Source: Callorhinus ursinus (taxonomy: Eukaryota; Chordata; Mammalia; Carnivora; Otariidae). From it: a stretch of DNA of 64,000 nucleotides. The translations under genes and the position numbers were made by a program. The notes beneath the pieces were generated by a model. It saw nothing but the letters and a program-made list of their open reading frames with translations. It was not told the DNA's origin and searched no databases. The stretch lies in the NCBI RefSeq assembly GCF_003265705.1, contig NW_020313044.1:1721714-1785713 (forward strand), read 5' to 3'. This document shows, in pieces, positions 1 through 14,305 of the stretch. Within the stretch, counting starts at the first letter, position 1, and the number at the start of each line of letters is the position of its first letter.

Positions 1-541
1 GTTGCCTCAAGGACACTACCACACCCTTTCAAAATATATTATCTCCCCTTCTCCCCCCCATCTTTCTTGTCTCATGGCTCAGACCTGTTGGTGGCATCTG
101 TATCATGACCTCTTAGTGACAGGCCACCAAGACCTCTGTCTGCAGTTGTACTCTGGTCTACATTCATCTCTTCTCAAGAAATTAAAAACATTCTAATTCT
201 TGACTTTTCTTGGGGGTGGGGGGTTTTGCGAAGAAGAGAATGAAAACAACAACAACAAAAACCAACTCTCTTTAAAAGCCTGAATATTCTGGTATCACTT
301 CAGTTATAAGCAGCCCTTTAAGGTATGGAGAACTTAAGTAAAAATTAAAGTACCTAAAACTCATGGCTTTGAGAACATTCCATGTATCATTTAAGTGAAT
401 GTTCTATTAACCAACAATTTCTACTTGGGGAAGGTATTCAAACACATTTAATATACTTTAATCGATTCAAGTCGTTATTAATAGACTGTCCATATTATTT
501 GTCTAGAAGGTTAAAAAGAGCTTATTCAACAATCTCACAAA

Positions 542-661
542 CTTTTTTTTTTCTTTTTAAAGTAGGCTCTACACTAGGGCGTGGAGCCCTACACGGGGCT
601 TCAACTCATGACCCTGAGATCAAGAGCCGGACACTTAACCAACTGAGCTATCCAGGTGCCC
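542..661 (-). repeat. Can-SINE, older short form
   Basis: The tRNA-like head read on the minus strand ends at 661 and a T-run (poly-A of the element) lies at 543-560. It is flanked by a short duplication CTCACAAA at 534-541 and 662-669. Confidence 0.8.
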
Positions 662-729
662 CTCACAAAATTACTTTTAATCCAGCATGATGTGAGGAAT
701 CTTGCGGAGATTTAAAAAAATGGTTATGT

Positions 730-1408
730 GGTATAAGAAATGTATTTGGTCTTTGTCCATGGCTTTTGATAAAGCTTCTAAAGTCCTAGAATTTTCTGGG
801 TGATGGAAGGGTTTTGTTATTCATAAGGAATCTCTGTGAGTTTATGATAATAAAGTGACTTAGGGTAGGGTCACTGGGGTCACCAAAAAGCCCAGGTAAC
901 TGAGAGTTGGAACTTGCAGCTCCACCCACAGACCTCTGGGAAAGGTTTGTGGTGTGGAAGGAGGGAGAGTCTGCAGATTAATTTCTATAAAGTCTTGAAC
1001 AAGATTTAATGAACTTCTGGGTTGGTAAACCCAGGAAATATGCCCCAGTTCCACAGGAACAGAAGCTCCTGTACTCAGATGCTTTTGGATCTCACCCTAT
1101 ACTCTTCATTTGTATCCTTTATAAAAAAGACAGTCAATGTAAGTGAAGTGTTTCCCTAAGTTCTGTGAGCCATTCTAGCAAATTATTAAGTCCCCAATTT
1201 TAAGCCTGTAGGTCAGAAATAGGGGAGGCCCAGACTTACCACAAATGGGAGCAATCTTGTGGGACTGAGCACTTTATGGGATCAGATGCTAACTTTATGT
1301 AGTGCCAGAATTAAATTGCAGGACACCCAGCTGTTGTCCGCTAAGAATTAGAGAACTGCTGGTGTGGGGAGTCCCCTCCCCCCCATCTGGTATCAGAACT
1401 ACTTAGAG
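730..1408 (+). repeat. ERVL-like LTR, copy 1
   Basis: The stretch aligns by eye along most of its length with 57385-58460. Shared blocks include the polyadenylation-like region near 1110-1190 (TCCTTTATA ... GTGTTTCCCTAAGTTCTGTGAGCC) and the tail near 1255-1345 (GACTGAGC, CAGGACACCCAGCTG). It is diverged, has no open reading frame and no internal retroviral region beside it, so it looks like a solo LTR. The exact family is not certain. Confidence 0.6.
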
Positions 1409-2297
1409 TAGAAGAGAAAAGAAGCTATATATTTCAGGGGAGGAAAAGCAATCATGTATAGCTAGGTTACTTCTATTTACTTCAAAGTCAATATCTACAA
1501 GTTCTTTTTAACTAAACAGTAAGATTTAAAAATGCCCAAAGACCACCACAGAAAACCCCAATAAAGCTTACAAACTGTGCAGATCTTCAAAGATGGGTTA
1601 TCTGACTAAGCCTTCATTATTTTTGAAATATAAAGGTTCCCTGATCAAGATAAATCAAAAAAATATTCTAACACCCACAGATGCAACTTAGCCCAAATTA
1701 ACCTTGTCTGTCACATTTACCACTGTCCTTGGCTAGAAAAGGCTCTGGCAATGATTTTATTACTTGAAAACTATAAATCTTCCAGCCTTCTATCTGGGGC
1801 TACTTCTTGCTGGTTCAGAAAACATTAGTAGGAAAAAAACAACCAAAATTTCCCACTCATCTTTCTTGTAAAATATATTCACCTGCTTTAGTTCCTTATC
1901 CAAAATACCCACAACCACAGTCCCATTCACATGGCTCTAGTTCCAGTTCTGGTTTATGTACACATTTGTCCTCGTTAAGCCAATGGTGGAGAATGTACCA
2001 GAACAATCATAAGCCAGGAAGAACTTCCACTAACTTTAAATGGGACTTATGTATACCAAAAGAAGTGGCAGGTTATTTTATTAACACACAAAGAAACTAA
2101 CATTCAACCAGATTTATATGAAACTAAATAGGTATGTTCCACAAACTTAAATTTAAGTTATATGTGTAACACTTCTTTCAGCTCAGAAAATTGTGATGTG
2201 GGCTACAAAAAGACTCCACCAAGTTCCCTATTTTAGCCATTTTGGCTCTTATAAATGCTCTTCCACAGACATGACAACATTAAGATAGTCTGTTATA

Positions 2298-2467
2298 GGG
2301 GCACCTGAGTGGCTCAGTTGGTCGAGCATCTGATTCTTGGTTTCAGTTTAGGTCATGATCTCAGGGTTTTGAGACTTAGCCGAGCCTCATGTTGGGCTCC
2401 ATGCTCAGTGGTGAGTTTGCTTCTCTCTCTCTCTAAATAAATAAGTAAAATTTTTAAAATAAAATAA
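2298..2467 (+). repeat. Can-SINE, diverged
   Basis: The head GGGGCACCTGAGTGGCTCAG is followed by a tRNA-like body and an AAATAAATAAG-type tail. Divergence is higher than in the young copies of this window. Confidence 0.85.
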
Positions 2468-2569
2468 GTCTTGTCGCTTAGACTACAATTTGAGTCATTC
2501 CAGCCTTGTATTTTTGGAAAACATAAAGTATATTCATTGCACTGTGTAACACACCGGTTCAAGTCCTAG

Positions 2570-2730
2570 GCTGTGCTACACGTCAGACACCAAGTTATTT
2601 AACCTCTCAGTCTCATGTGCCTTAGCTATCAAAAGGTGGCAATACTTCTTGTGAGAATTAAATCAAATAGTGTATTGCTTAACACAGTGTCTATAATATA
2701 CTAAGCACCCAATAATTACTGTGCTTAGAA
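2570..2730 (+). repeat. MIR relic
   Basis: The segment has the MIR order of motifs: 'aagttatttaacctctcagtc', then a T/A-rich centre and 'agcacccaataatt' at the end. It is an ancient mammalian SINE and strongly diverged. Confidence 0.6.
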
Positions 2731-5299
2731 ACTTTACTCTGTTCAGATGTACTTAATTACTGAGCCCATTTTGCAGTGGTTCCCTTTTTAAGCTACATTT
2801 GGGTGATATCATCAAGAGATAATCATAAACTGACTCTCAATTTCAAAATTACTCTTATCCCAGCATACCCTATAGTTATTGTTAAAAACAAACCAATCTG
2901 ATTTTCATGCCCAGAACTCTACACTGCTAGGAGGGCAAAAGACAAACCGAACAAACCAAAAAACCCCCAAACAAACCAAAAACAAAGCAAAAAAATCACC
3001 TTTATTTCAAAAACAATTCTATTAATCCACTACTAAGTTTCACTTAGTGCTAATAACCATGCTTGAACACATCAGTTTTCTCCTTAAAACCAAAGGCTAC
3101 ACCCCCAAACACCAGCACGCTTAGATTCATTTTGTCATCCAGTTTGTCTTTAAAGATCATTACATTTCTCCTTAAAATATCTTAGCATTAAGCAAAGAAA
3201 ATATTTCTCACCATACACTATGATAATCTGAGTCTGACTTTAATACAAGTCAGCCATGAACATGCAATCTTCCTCTTCCCTAAAAGAAATTGGTATGAAC
3301 TGGGAAACTTCTGAACCAAACTGAATACAGTTGTGGCTCCTTACTGATACCCAGAGATGGCAAAGATTTAAAGTTTTCATGGGATCAAGATGCAACCAAA
3401 TCCTGAATAAAAGCAAAGCAGGACATGATTATCAACCATTATTATTTGTTTAAATGAAGACTACTCTCAGCTATTTTAGACAGCTTAATCCTTGTCTAAA
3501 ACGTCCGAACTAACCCCATCACTTAGAAGAAAAGTTGTGTGTAAGGACCTCATTTTTAGTGCGCTCTGAACTTTGCTAATCAAAGGGATAAGGCCTCTAA
3601 AAGCTTGAAAGGGGAGCTTAAAAGTTTCAAGTAGCTAGGTAACATGGCTAGGAACAAATCTGAGAATAAGCTTCCTTCATCAAGCACTAGAAGGGAATGC
3701 TGTTACTACGGTTATTTTTAACGTTACTATGCTTAGACAATAGGCAAATTATAGTTGTAAATTCACATTTTAGACTTTTTCAGAGTATATAATGTATGCA
3801 GATTCTAATGTGTGAAACTGCCCCCAAACTAAAGTGTTAAGAGAACAAATCTACAGATCACATCCAACTTTAAACACTGCCACAACAATCCATAAAAGCC
3901 ATACTCAACCAAAAGTAACACAACAGAATTTCCTAGTGAAACAAATCTAATTCCTGGTAGTGCATCATACTAATGGGTCATGACCTGTACTACCCCTCCT
4001 GTATAATATGCTCACACTTGGGAGAATAATTATTCAATCTACCATGTGACAAAAACCCATCTGTGTTCAAATTTCTGTAAGATTATTAAATAGGTCTGAA
4101 TATTTTATTAAATTAAAAGAAACAAACTTAAGAAATAAAAAATAAGCTGCCACCTTCAGTTTGTACTAGGGAAAGAGTTAGCAAAAGCCCAAGTCACTGA
4201 ACTGAGAGACAAACTTTCAGAAGCTTCATTTCAAGCAGAACTGTCACTAATTTAATAAGAACAAAACACAACGGCAAAACCAATCTACTAACTCTAGGCC
4301 TTCCATGTTAACTAAGCACACCTTATTTCATACAGTAACAATTAAAAGCTTGATTAATTCTATCACTGCAAATCAACCAATGAAGGACAAACCTGTGCTG
4401 GAAATCAGAATGTCCAATTCCTGTGTTGAAAACAAACTTTCAACATGGCCTGGAGCAAGGCACTCTGCTATTCTAAGAATGCTCAGACATACAAATATGT
4501 AATGTTCCAAAGGCATTTTTGGGGGAGGAGGGGGGGTCACTTCCTGTAAGCAAAAAGTTCCTATAACTGGGAAAGGAACAAAATAAATAAACTAAGAAAA
4601 TGGGAATACCTCTGACACACCTTCTCCAAACGACTAATTCTTTTTTAACTTAAAAATAAAAAAGCATATACAGCCAGTTTCAATCTAACCTTCCCATAGT
4701 GCACACCCATAAAATTTACAAAAGGAGACGCAAAGCCCACCTAATTAAGTTCTAAATTTCAACAAGCATTAGTACATCAGGCACCTCATCCCTGAAAGTT
4801 CCAGAGAGAGGCCGAAAAGGACCCCGTAGTTAACAGTTCACATCAACGGCCCCATAACCCGGTTTCTCCTGTATATACAGATGCGGATTCGTCCACCAAA
4901 ATCTCCTCTCCACCCCACCCGCACACGTTGGCATTTTCATTTCATAGGTGGATACTTCAACAGCTAACACCAGGAAGCTCCGGGGTAATTGGAGGACTTG
5001 GGGGAAGTCATCTTGGAAGAGGTGGAAGACCCAGAGATATCACGGAAAGTCAGAAAGAGGTTGTCCCTGACCACCTCTCCTTCGTGTCCCATCCAAACTT
5101 CACCGACCCGGGTCTCAGAAGACCGGGAGGGGGAGGCCATTTTAATGAGACCTGGCTGAGAAACATCAAAGAGAGGAAATCAGGGAAGGGCGTTCGGAAA
5201 CGAAGGCCGAGCCCTTTCCCCCAACAGCACCCGAGCAGGGTGGCAGCACCTGGAGCTCGAAGAGGGAGGTGCTGGATTCAAGGGCCTGGAGAGATTCAA

Positions 5300-6620
<1,321 letters not shown>

Positions 6621-7259
6621 GCGGGAGATTGGGAACCTTGAGGTATTTGAGCCCACGAATGGTTTAGTGTGAGCTTTTGAGAGTGGAAGTGGGGAGAGTG
6701 TTGAAGCAAATGGGCAGCTATGTAAGTTGGAACTTTATCTTTTTGAGTTAGAATTTTTAGTTGACTCTGTCTCTCTGCACCTCAGTTGGATTTGTTCAAA
6801 TATTTGGGCCCGAACTGTGCTAGATTCGATTTTCCCGAGGATGCTGAGGTGAACTGGGTATAACAGTGCCTACTGTAGTGGAGGTCTCAGTTTCGTTGGG
6901 TTTATAACCATTTGTGATTGTATACTTTTTGTATAATAATTGCATAAATACATAGGTACCCTGGAATGCTGTGAGAGTGTAATAAAAGGGCCTAATTTTG
7001 GAATGAGACCCAAAGAATGAGTAGGGGTTTTGTCAGAAGAGAGCATAACACATTAAAAAAAAGAAAAAGTGTGTGCTTAAAAAGCCAGTATGCTGGAACA
7101 AGGTCAGGAATGGCTAAAGTAGCTTGAGGAGGAGTCAGAGGACAGATCATTTAGGGCCTTGAAAGTCAGGTTTAGGAGTTTGGCTTCTTTCTCTTGAGAA
7201 CAATGGACAGCGTAAAGGGTTAATAGAGGTAGGGAAATGACATGAATGTATAGTTACGT

Positions 7260-7456
7260 GTTTTTTTTAAGATTTTATTTATTTATTTGACAGAGAGGGA
7301 CACAGCGAGAGAGGGAACACAAGCAGGGGGAGTGGGAGAGGGAGAAGCAGGCTCCCCGCCGAGCAGGGAGTCCAATGCGGGGCTCGGTCCCAGGACCCTG
7401 GGACCATGACCTGAGCCGAAGGCAGACGCTTAATGACTGAGCCACCCAGGCACCCC
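7260..7456 (-). repeat. Can-SINE with perfect TSD
   Basis: This is a full-length arctoid-type SINE on the minus strand. A perfect 13-bp duplication TGTATAGTTACGT flanks it (7247-7259 and 7457-7469). Confidence 0.95.
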
Positions 7457-7849
7457 TGTATAGTTACGTTTTTAAGGCGATGGTTCTGTTTGGATTGGAG
7501 AGAGCAAAAGTGGAAGCTGAGAGATCATTTTGGCTGCTTCAGTCATTCATGTGAGATAATTATAGCTTAGACTAGGGTGATGATAGTGCAGATAGAAGTC
7601 AGTGATATACAGGGTGTTAGAATGAATGGGACTGGATGATGGATTGGATGTGGAGAATGCAAGAATGTTCCCAGAGTATGAAAATGGTTACATTTACCGA
7701 GATGGGAAAAATGAGGAGCGGGTTTTGATGGATGATTGGAAATTTCCTCTTGGGCCTATTAAGTTTGAGACCTGGAAGTGGTGGTGTCAGGCAGTTGCAT
7801 TTACATGCGCTTTGATTCCTTTTTGCATGTTATCTCAACTTTGTCCACA

Positions 7850-7990
7850 CCTTTGAGATGGGGGTATTATCCCCATTTCATAGATAGGGAAACTGAGGCA
7901 AAGAAAGGTTAAAGGGATTTGCTTAGAGTCACACAACTAGTTTATGGCTTCCAGACTCCATGTTCAATGTCCAGTGCATTTTATCATGCA
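7850..7990 (-). repeat. MIR relic
   Basis: Read on the plus strand it shows the classic block 'ATCCCCATTT..ATAG..GGAAACTGAGGC' followed by 'GAGTCACACAACTAG', the reverse of the MIR core. Confidence 0.75.
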
Positions 7991-8887
7991 GCAACCCCAT
8001 TACCTCTGTTGCCATAAAGTAAGGACACAATTCCTACAGGGTAAGTCTCTCCCCCAGCAAATGAATTCCCAGGGTGGAATCTCTAATTTAGTTACCATTT
8101 TGTAATTCATGGGATATGTTCATTCATTACACAGTACTTACTGTACTTCTTTGTGCCATTCACTGTGCATAGCAATGGACCTTCTTAAAGTAAATAATCA
8201 TAAACACTGTTACTGACTGGTTGTGTACCATGTCCCAGGCTTTTCCCTACTTCATTTCTCTTGCCCCAATTCCTACTTCACTTGGTTGGCTTGATCTATA
8301 TCTCTTCATTTTTATGTTTATAGCATTGCTTCAGGTCCATGTTTCATGGCTTTATAAGCTTTCTGGACCACCTCACAGGCTTGCTTTTATATGTGATTCA
8401 TCCTGAAGTAAGATGGTGACATCTCAGAGTTGCTGTTTGTCAGCATTTGAATCATTCAAACTTGGTAATTACTGAGATATATAACTTGTTTCTTAGAACA
8501 TTCTAATCCCAGATAGTTACACTGTAGCTCCCAAAGCTTACTTGCCTAGTTGCTGTAAATTCACCATCTCTTAGAATTGAAAACCAGTGTCTTACAGGCA
8601 AATCCTGGCATTGATTTCTAGCAGAAGAGATTTGAAAGGAATAGAACAGGGAGATGCTATTTCTTTCAGCAAGGAGGAGGCTTTATAAATGCAACCATGA
8701 CAGTTTCCAGGAAGAACCTCCTGTGACATAAAAGTGATAACAGATTTTTTTCAAAATGACATATGATGAGGGTAGAATATATAATGTCTCTTGGCACAGG
8801 TTGTCCTTTTCTGAAAAATGAAGGATTTGTATTTGACCTCAGAACTACTTCTTCAGGTCTAATGTTAGGTAATAAAGTTAAATATTG

Positions 8888-9083
8888 GGGGCGCCTAGGT
8901 GGCTCAGTCTTAAGCGTCTGCCTTCGGCTCAGGTCATGATTCCAGGGTCCTGGGATCGAGCCCTGTGAGCCCTGCATCGGGCTCCCTGCTCAGCGAGAAG
9001 CCTACTTCTTCCTCTCCCACTCCCCCTGCTTGTGTTCCCTCTCTCGCCGTGTTTCTGTCAAATAAATAAAATCTTCAAAAAAA
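8888..9083 (+). repeat. Can-SINE with long TSD
   Basis: This is a full-length SINE with head GGGGCGCCTAGGTGGCTCAG. A direct repeat of about 18 bp (AATAAAGTTAAATATTGG) flanks it at 8871-8888 and from about 9084, so the insertion is well delimited. Confidence 0.95.
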
Positions 9084-9364
9084 AATAAAGTTAAATATTG
9101 GGGTATAGATAACATTCCTAGTTAATGGTTGGAGGTGGGGGAGGGAAGGAGGATTGTTTTGGTGTTGAAAATACCAATAGCAACTTGAGAACACAGTGCT
9201 GTTAGGTAGAGAATGAAATTATTGGTTGCTGATGTGTGGGCCAGTTTTAAGAGTAGCCAAGGTGAAGAAAGCAGGGGAGGAATGGTTGTGGAAAGATTTC
9301 TTAAGGGCTGTACGCTTTGACTCTTTGGGAAGTCAGTGGGGTTGTTAAAGGAAAGATCTCTGGA

Positions 9365-9560
9365 GCTAGGCAGCCTTAGGGTTGAACCGTGACTTTGCTC
9401 CTTAACGTTGGGCAAAGGCACTTAAATCTTGCAGAATTTGTGTTTTTATCATAAAATCGGGATACTGCCTATTTTGTGGGACTATTGTCAGATTAAATAA
9501 ATTGTGTAAAGTGCCTGGTACTATTTATAGCACCCATGTCAATAGTGAATGCTAATTCTC
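9365..9560 (+). repeat. MIR relic
   Basis: The order 'tgactttgctcctta..gttgggcaaaggcactta..aaaatcgggata..gattaaataaa..gtgcctggtac' follows the MIR consensus. Confidence 0.7.
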
Positions 9561-10004
9561 TTTTTAATTTCTTCTAATTTGTTCTGTCGTCTTCCACTGT
9601 TTTCGGTACCCATCTGTTGACCTGCTACACTACTTGTAGCAGAAAATTGAAGTTGAGAGCCTAAAGGTGGAACAGATCCAAATTACAATTCCTAGGGATT
9701 TTTTTTCCTGGTGGAAAGAGGGAGCCAGTAAAATGGTCTCTGGGATCTTTACCCTGTTTCAGTGGCTTGTGTGTTAATGTTAGAAATTTGGAACTTTTCA
9801 CAGCTGGAGTTTAAGAGATTGGGTATTTATGTGGGGAGGGTTGTGTGGGTGCCAAGGAACAATTGTGGTTTAGGCCTAGAAATTGGGCCTTGGGCTGGTC
9901 AGCATCTAATAGTCATTGGATAATGCCTGCTTTTACTGTCACCGTGGCCATGAGATCAATTACAAGTATCTAGTTGCTTGTGGCAGGATTTTTATGTGAA
10001 TTGT

Positions 10005-10985
10005 TTTTTTGTTTTGTTTTTTTTTAATATAAAGATTTGTTTTATTTTCTACTGGGGGTAGAAGGAGGATCAATAGAACTGTTTTCCAATTTGCTCTCCA
10101 CTGTATACACACATACCCACACGCATATATACACATACACACACCAAAAATACCCCAACAAAAAAACAAAACAAAAAACTGAGAATCAAACACCAAAACG
10201 CCCTCAAACTGCACTAATACTTTGTATTTTGACCAAAAGAATAGATCCTGGGAGGAAGTGCAAAATGCAAAATCAAATGACCGAAAAATGCTGAACAAAC
10301 AGCATTATTAATAAACAGAATATTTATATTACTGAACTAGTAACAGTTGATGTTCTCCATGTCTGCAAAGCTTTGGAACTACATAGCTGATTTGTTAAAT
10401 CTAGTCCATGCCAGCTTCCAAACTCCAGGAAAAAATTTTAGTTAGCTTCATTCTTTGATACCTCATCAAAATTTTCTACGAGATATGGAACATCATCATC
10501 ATCCTCTTCATCAATGTCTTCTGGTTTTGGTGCTTTGCTATCCAACACTTGCCGGGGGAACGGTTCAGCTAACTTCCTAAGACTTGTTAAGCTGTCAGCA
10601 CCAAGCTGACTTAATATCCAGGAAGCATTTCTGTGATTGGTTTGGCTTCTGCATGACCAGTAGTTGCAAAGGTGTTAGCAGAAAGGGAAGCTTGGACTTG
10701 GGGATTGTTGAAATGAAAACTGTCCCATCATCTTTAATCATGTTCACGTCTTCAATACCAGCTATATTATTCACAGCCAGTTTTTTTAGAGAAAGCTGAA
10801 GTTTTTTGTCATCAGCTCTAGCTGTTCTGTGTACTACCACTTTCTTTCTGGAAGCTGTGCCCTTGCCCCCTATCTGGACCTGAAGTTTGGCTAACTTTTC
10901 TTGATTCATGCTGTTGGTAAATCTGAAGCAGGGAGGGTCCTCCCAACAACAGCACGCGGCAAGAGCAAGATTGTGATTTTTTTTT
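10005..10985 (-). pseudogene. BTF3L4: BTF3L4 processed pseudogene
   Basis: The minus strand starts [10 protein letters not shown] at about 10909 and reads through the NAC domain ([22 protein letters not shown]). A 1-nt deletion just after DDGTV shifts the frame, and a second 1-nt deletion lies before SQLGADS. The last stretch ([12 protein letters not shown] ... [17 protein letters not shown] ... SKNEAN, stop at 10438-10440) is intact at protein level. The acidic tail [10 protein letters not shown] identifies the parent as BTF3L4 rather than BTF3. No introns interrupt it, and the 3' UTR runs to T-runs at about 10003-10023, a reversed poly-A tail. Two residues are also missing near codon 11. 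BTF3L4 encodes a beta subunit of the nascent-polypeptide-associated complex; this retrocopy cannot make it. A clear TSD was not found. Confidence 0.9.
10105..10145. repeat. CA/TA microsatellite
   Basis: A degenerate ACAC/ATAC dinucleotide run lies inside the 3' UTR part of the BTF3L4 retrocopy. Confidence 0.6.
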
Positions 10986-11213
10986 AAATGGAAACTATTC
11001 CTGGGCTGCAGTAAACTTTTTGAAGCCTCAGCATTGTTTGTATTAGCTATTATAAGGGTCTCCAACTAGATATACTTGTTCTTGTTTGTTCCTTCTCCCT
11101 GTTAGCATTCAACATTCTTGTCAATTTGCCCAGCTTGGAGTTGTCTATTATATACTAGGGTCCCATGGTTATAGATAGAAAAGCAGGAATCTCCTGATGA
11201 TGTTTAATAGCTT

Positions 11214-11400
11214 TTTTTTTTAAGATTTTATGTTTTGACAGAGACAGCGAGAGAGGGAATACGAGCAGGGGGGAGTGGGAGAGGGAGAAGCAGGCTTTTC
11301 ACTGAGCAGGGAGCCTGATGTGGGGCTCGATCCCAGGACCCTGGGATCATGACCCAAGCTGAAGGCAGACGCCCAGCGACTGAGCCACCCAGGCGCCCCC
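11214..11400 (-). repeat. Can-SINE with perfect TSD
   Basis: This minus-strand SINE is flanked by a 16-bp duplication TGATGTTTAATAGCTT at 11198-11213 and 11401-11416. Confidence 0.95.
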
Positions 11401-11851
11401 TGATGTTTAATAGCTTAAGAAGGCCTTTTTTGCTACTGTCTAGGTAAGCAGTCTGGGGAGAGTACAGGCATCATTTCTGTGTTTGTGGGTATCCTGGTCA
11501 GGTAAGATTGGGACTTAGGTATGATTCCCTTTGGGATATCCTTAATGTATATTAACTTCTAACTGGTGTTGTAAACACAATACTAGAATTTGGAGATCTT
11601 AGTTCTGTGTTCATGGCTTTTTATTTACCCTAACTAATAAACTTCCTAATAAATCCTTGCCAGACTTAAAAAAATATATTTATATACACTATATTAGTAT
11701 AATAAATTATTTTTTCTAGGTATCTTAATAGTTATATGTTTTTCCTGTCTCTGATCCGTAAGAGTTCCACATAAGATTTCATTTAAAAAAAAAAAAAACA
11801 AGGTGCCTAAAAATGGTTACAAATAATCTCTGGGTTAGACTCTCTGTGCAG

Positions 11852-12042
11852 CGGGGCATCTGGGTGGCTCAGTCGGGGTTAAGCATCTGACTCTTGATTT
11901 CAGCTCAGGTCATGATCTCAGGGTTGTGAGATTGAGCCCCACATTGGGCTCCACGCTTAGCACGGAGTCTCCCTTTGCTCCTCCCTCTGCCATTTGCGTG
12001 CGTGCTCACTCTCCCCTCAAATAAATAAATGTTTAAAAAAAA
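11852..12042 (+). repeat. Can-SINE, diverged
   Basis: The head GGGGCATCTGGGTGGCTCAG is followed by a body of the older 'CTCTTGATTTCAGCTCAGG' type and an AAATAAATAAATG tail. Confidence 0.9.
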
Positions 12043-12856
12043 ACTGAAGTGCCAATCATTTCATGAAGTAGGTGAAGATCAATAAAGGAATGTGTCTGAT
12101 CTGCCCTCAAGTTCCTGGATGTACTTAAGCATAATGAATTTGAAGAATGAAGTTCCGTAGATTTCATTCTTAAATACATGAAGAAATCTTACAGTAAGTA
12201 AAAGCCAATGAAGAAGGCCTAAGCTATAGTGGTGTAGTATAAAACTCAAAGAGTTGTGTAAATTGACATGACAGCGCTGCTTAACTGGAGTACAGTGTGT
12301 GAAAGTGACTTGAAATGGTCAGAGTAAAGTACCATTTACTCCCCTGTGGACACAGGGAGTATAATATAACCCTTTAATGGGAGAGGGGACTACAGCTAAG
12401 GAATTACAGCAGTTTCTTCTCTAAATGACCAAACATCTGTACAGGAATTTGTAATCTTGTTAAATTAAGCAAATATTGACCATTACATACTTTACCCTAT
12501 AATGATTTCCAACTATAAAAAAAATGCACATAGAGAACACTCATTCTTTCTGTTCTAGAATCTTTTTTTTAGAATCCGTTACAAGGAGCACTCACCAGCT
12601 GATGTACATCTTCCCGTAACATGAAAGAATAATTAGCAAGGTGAGATTGAGCCATGCCCTTGGATCATTTGGGGAGAAGATAAGTAAGTGCTTAATGTTC
12701 CCAGTGGTGCCTTTTTTTGACTCAATAGACAGTTGTAGAATAGACAGATGATAATCTTTTAGTTCAATTTCATAAATACTTACTGGAGATTAGTTTTCTA
12801 ATACCGGGATATGTGCTGAAACACTTTAGATATAGTGCAGTTCTTAAATTTAGTCT

Positions 12857-13034
12857 TTTTTTTTTTAAGATTTTATTTATTTGACAGAGGGAACACAAGT
12901 AGGGGGAGTGGGAGAGGGAGAAGCAGGTTTCCTGATGAGCAGGGAGCCCGACGCAGGGCTTGATCCCAGGACTCTGGGATCATGACCTGAGAGCCCAAGG
13001 CAGATGCTTAACGACTGAGCCACCCAGGTGCCCC
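12857..13034 (-). repeat. Can-SINE
   Basis: A poly-T start and reversed tRNA-like head ending CACCCAGGTGCCCC mark the element. Imperfect duplications AAATTTAGTC and AAATTTACAGTC flank it. Confidence 0.9.
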
Positions 13035-13435
13035 AAATTTACAGTCTTTTTTAAGGGGAAAACAAAGGAATGTTAAATACATAACCATATAAAAAGAGAA
13101 GTAGCTGTTTATAGGACTGAGGCAGATACGAACAAGATGAATCTGGAACACCTTTTTATATGAGTAAGAAAGGAAATTAAGAAAAACTACTGGGGTCTTT
13201 TTTTTTCTTGTATAAGTACTTGTAACATCCTAATAGACTTTTCTTTATTGAGGTATAATTGACATATAACATTATTTTATTTTCAGATGTATAACATAAC
13301 GATTGAATATATATTGTGAAATGATCACCATAGTAAGTCTAGTTAACATCTGTCAATGTATGTAGCTTCCAGTTTTTTTTCTTGTGGTGAGAACTTTAAG
13401 ATTTACTCTTAGCAACTTTCAAATATGCAATAATT

Positions 13436-13624
13436 TTTTTTTAAAGATTTTATTTATTTGACAGAGACACAGCCAGAGAGGGAGCACAAGCAGGGGGAGT
13501 GGGAGAGGGAGAAGCAGGCTTCCCGCTGAGCAGGGAGCCCGATGCGGGGCTCGATCCCAGGACCCTGGGATCATGACCTGAGCCAAAGGCAGACGCTTAA
13601 CGACTGAGCCACCCAGGCGCCCCT
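13436..13624 (-). repeat. Can-SINE inside L1
   Basis: This full-length minus-strand SINE has flanking duplications CAAATATGCAATAATT (13420-13435) and CAAATTTGCAATAATT (13625-13640). Confidence 0.95.
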
Positions 13625-13829
13625 CAAATTTGCAATAATTATTAATTATAGTCACCATGCTGTACATTTCATCCCTAGTGGTGATTTTATAATTGGAAGC
13701 TTATAACTTTTGACCTCCATCACCTCTTTCATCCTCCCCATCCCATTTCCTACCCTGCCTCTGGCAACCAGCACTTTGTCCTCTGAATGTATGAGCTTGG
13801 GATTTTTGGGGGGGGGTTGTTGTTTTTTA

Positions 13830-13963
13830 AAAGATTTTGTCAGAGAGCACAAGCAGGGGGAGCGGCAGACAGGGAGAAGGATGTGGGACTTGATCCCAGG
13901 ACCCTGGGATCATGACCTGAGCTGAAGGCAGACATTTAACCAGCTGAACCACTCAGGCGTCCC
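13830..13963 (-). repeat. Can-SINE inside L1, short
   Basis: A deleted SINE body on the minus strand. The L1 text GTTGTTTTTT-AAAGAT is repeated on both sides, which marks the insertion. Confidence 0.85.
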
Positions 13964-14120
13964 TGTTGTTTTTTTAAAGATTTCATATATAAGTGAGATC
14001 ATACAGTATTTGCCTTTCTCTGACTTATTTCACTTAGCATAATGCCTTCAGGGTCTATCCATGTTACCACAAATGGCAAGATTTCATTCTTTTCTATGAC
14101 CTTTGAGTATTTATTTATTG

Positions 14121-14305
14121 CAGCACCTGCGTGGCTCAGTGGTTAAGCATCTGCCTTCGGCTCAGGTCATGATCCCAGGGTCCTGGGATCGAGCCCTGCG
14201 TCGGGCTCCCTGCTCCGCGGGTAGCCTGCTTCTCCCTCTCCCACTCCCCCTGCTTGTGTTCCTGCTCTCGCTGTCTCTATGTCAAATAAATAAATAAAAT
14301 AAGAA
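14121..14305 (+). repeat. Can-SINE inside L1
   Basis: The head GCAGCACCTGCGTGGCTCAG leads a full body and an AAATAAATAAATAAAATAAG tail. It abuts the next element in opposite orientation. Confidence 0.9.

Noticed and set aside
600..660. tRNA-like sequences (A and B box similarity) in SINE heads throughout
   Set aside because: They are heads of Can-SINEs with A-rich tails, not tRNA genes; the acceptor stem does not close.
7626..7856. 76-codon frame MGLDDGLDVENARMF...
   Set aside because: No recognised family, no splice or promoter signals, and it sits in spacer DNA that runs into a MIR relic.
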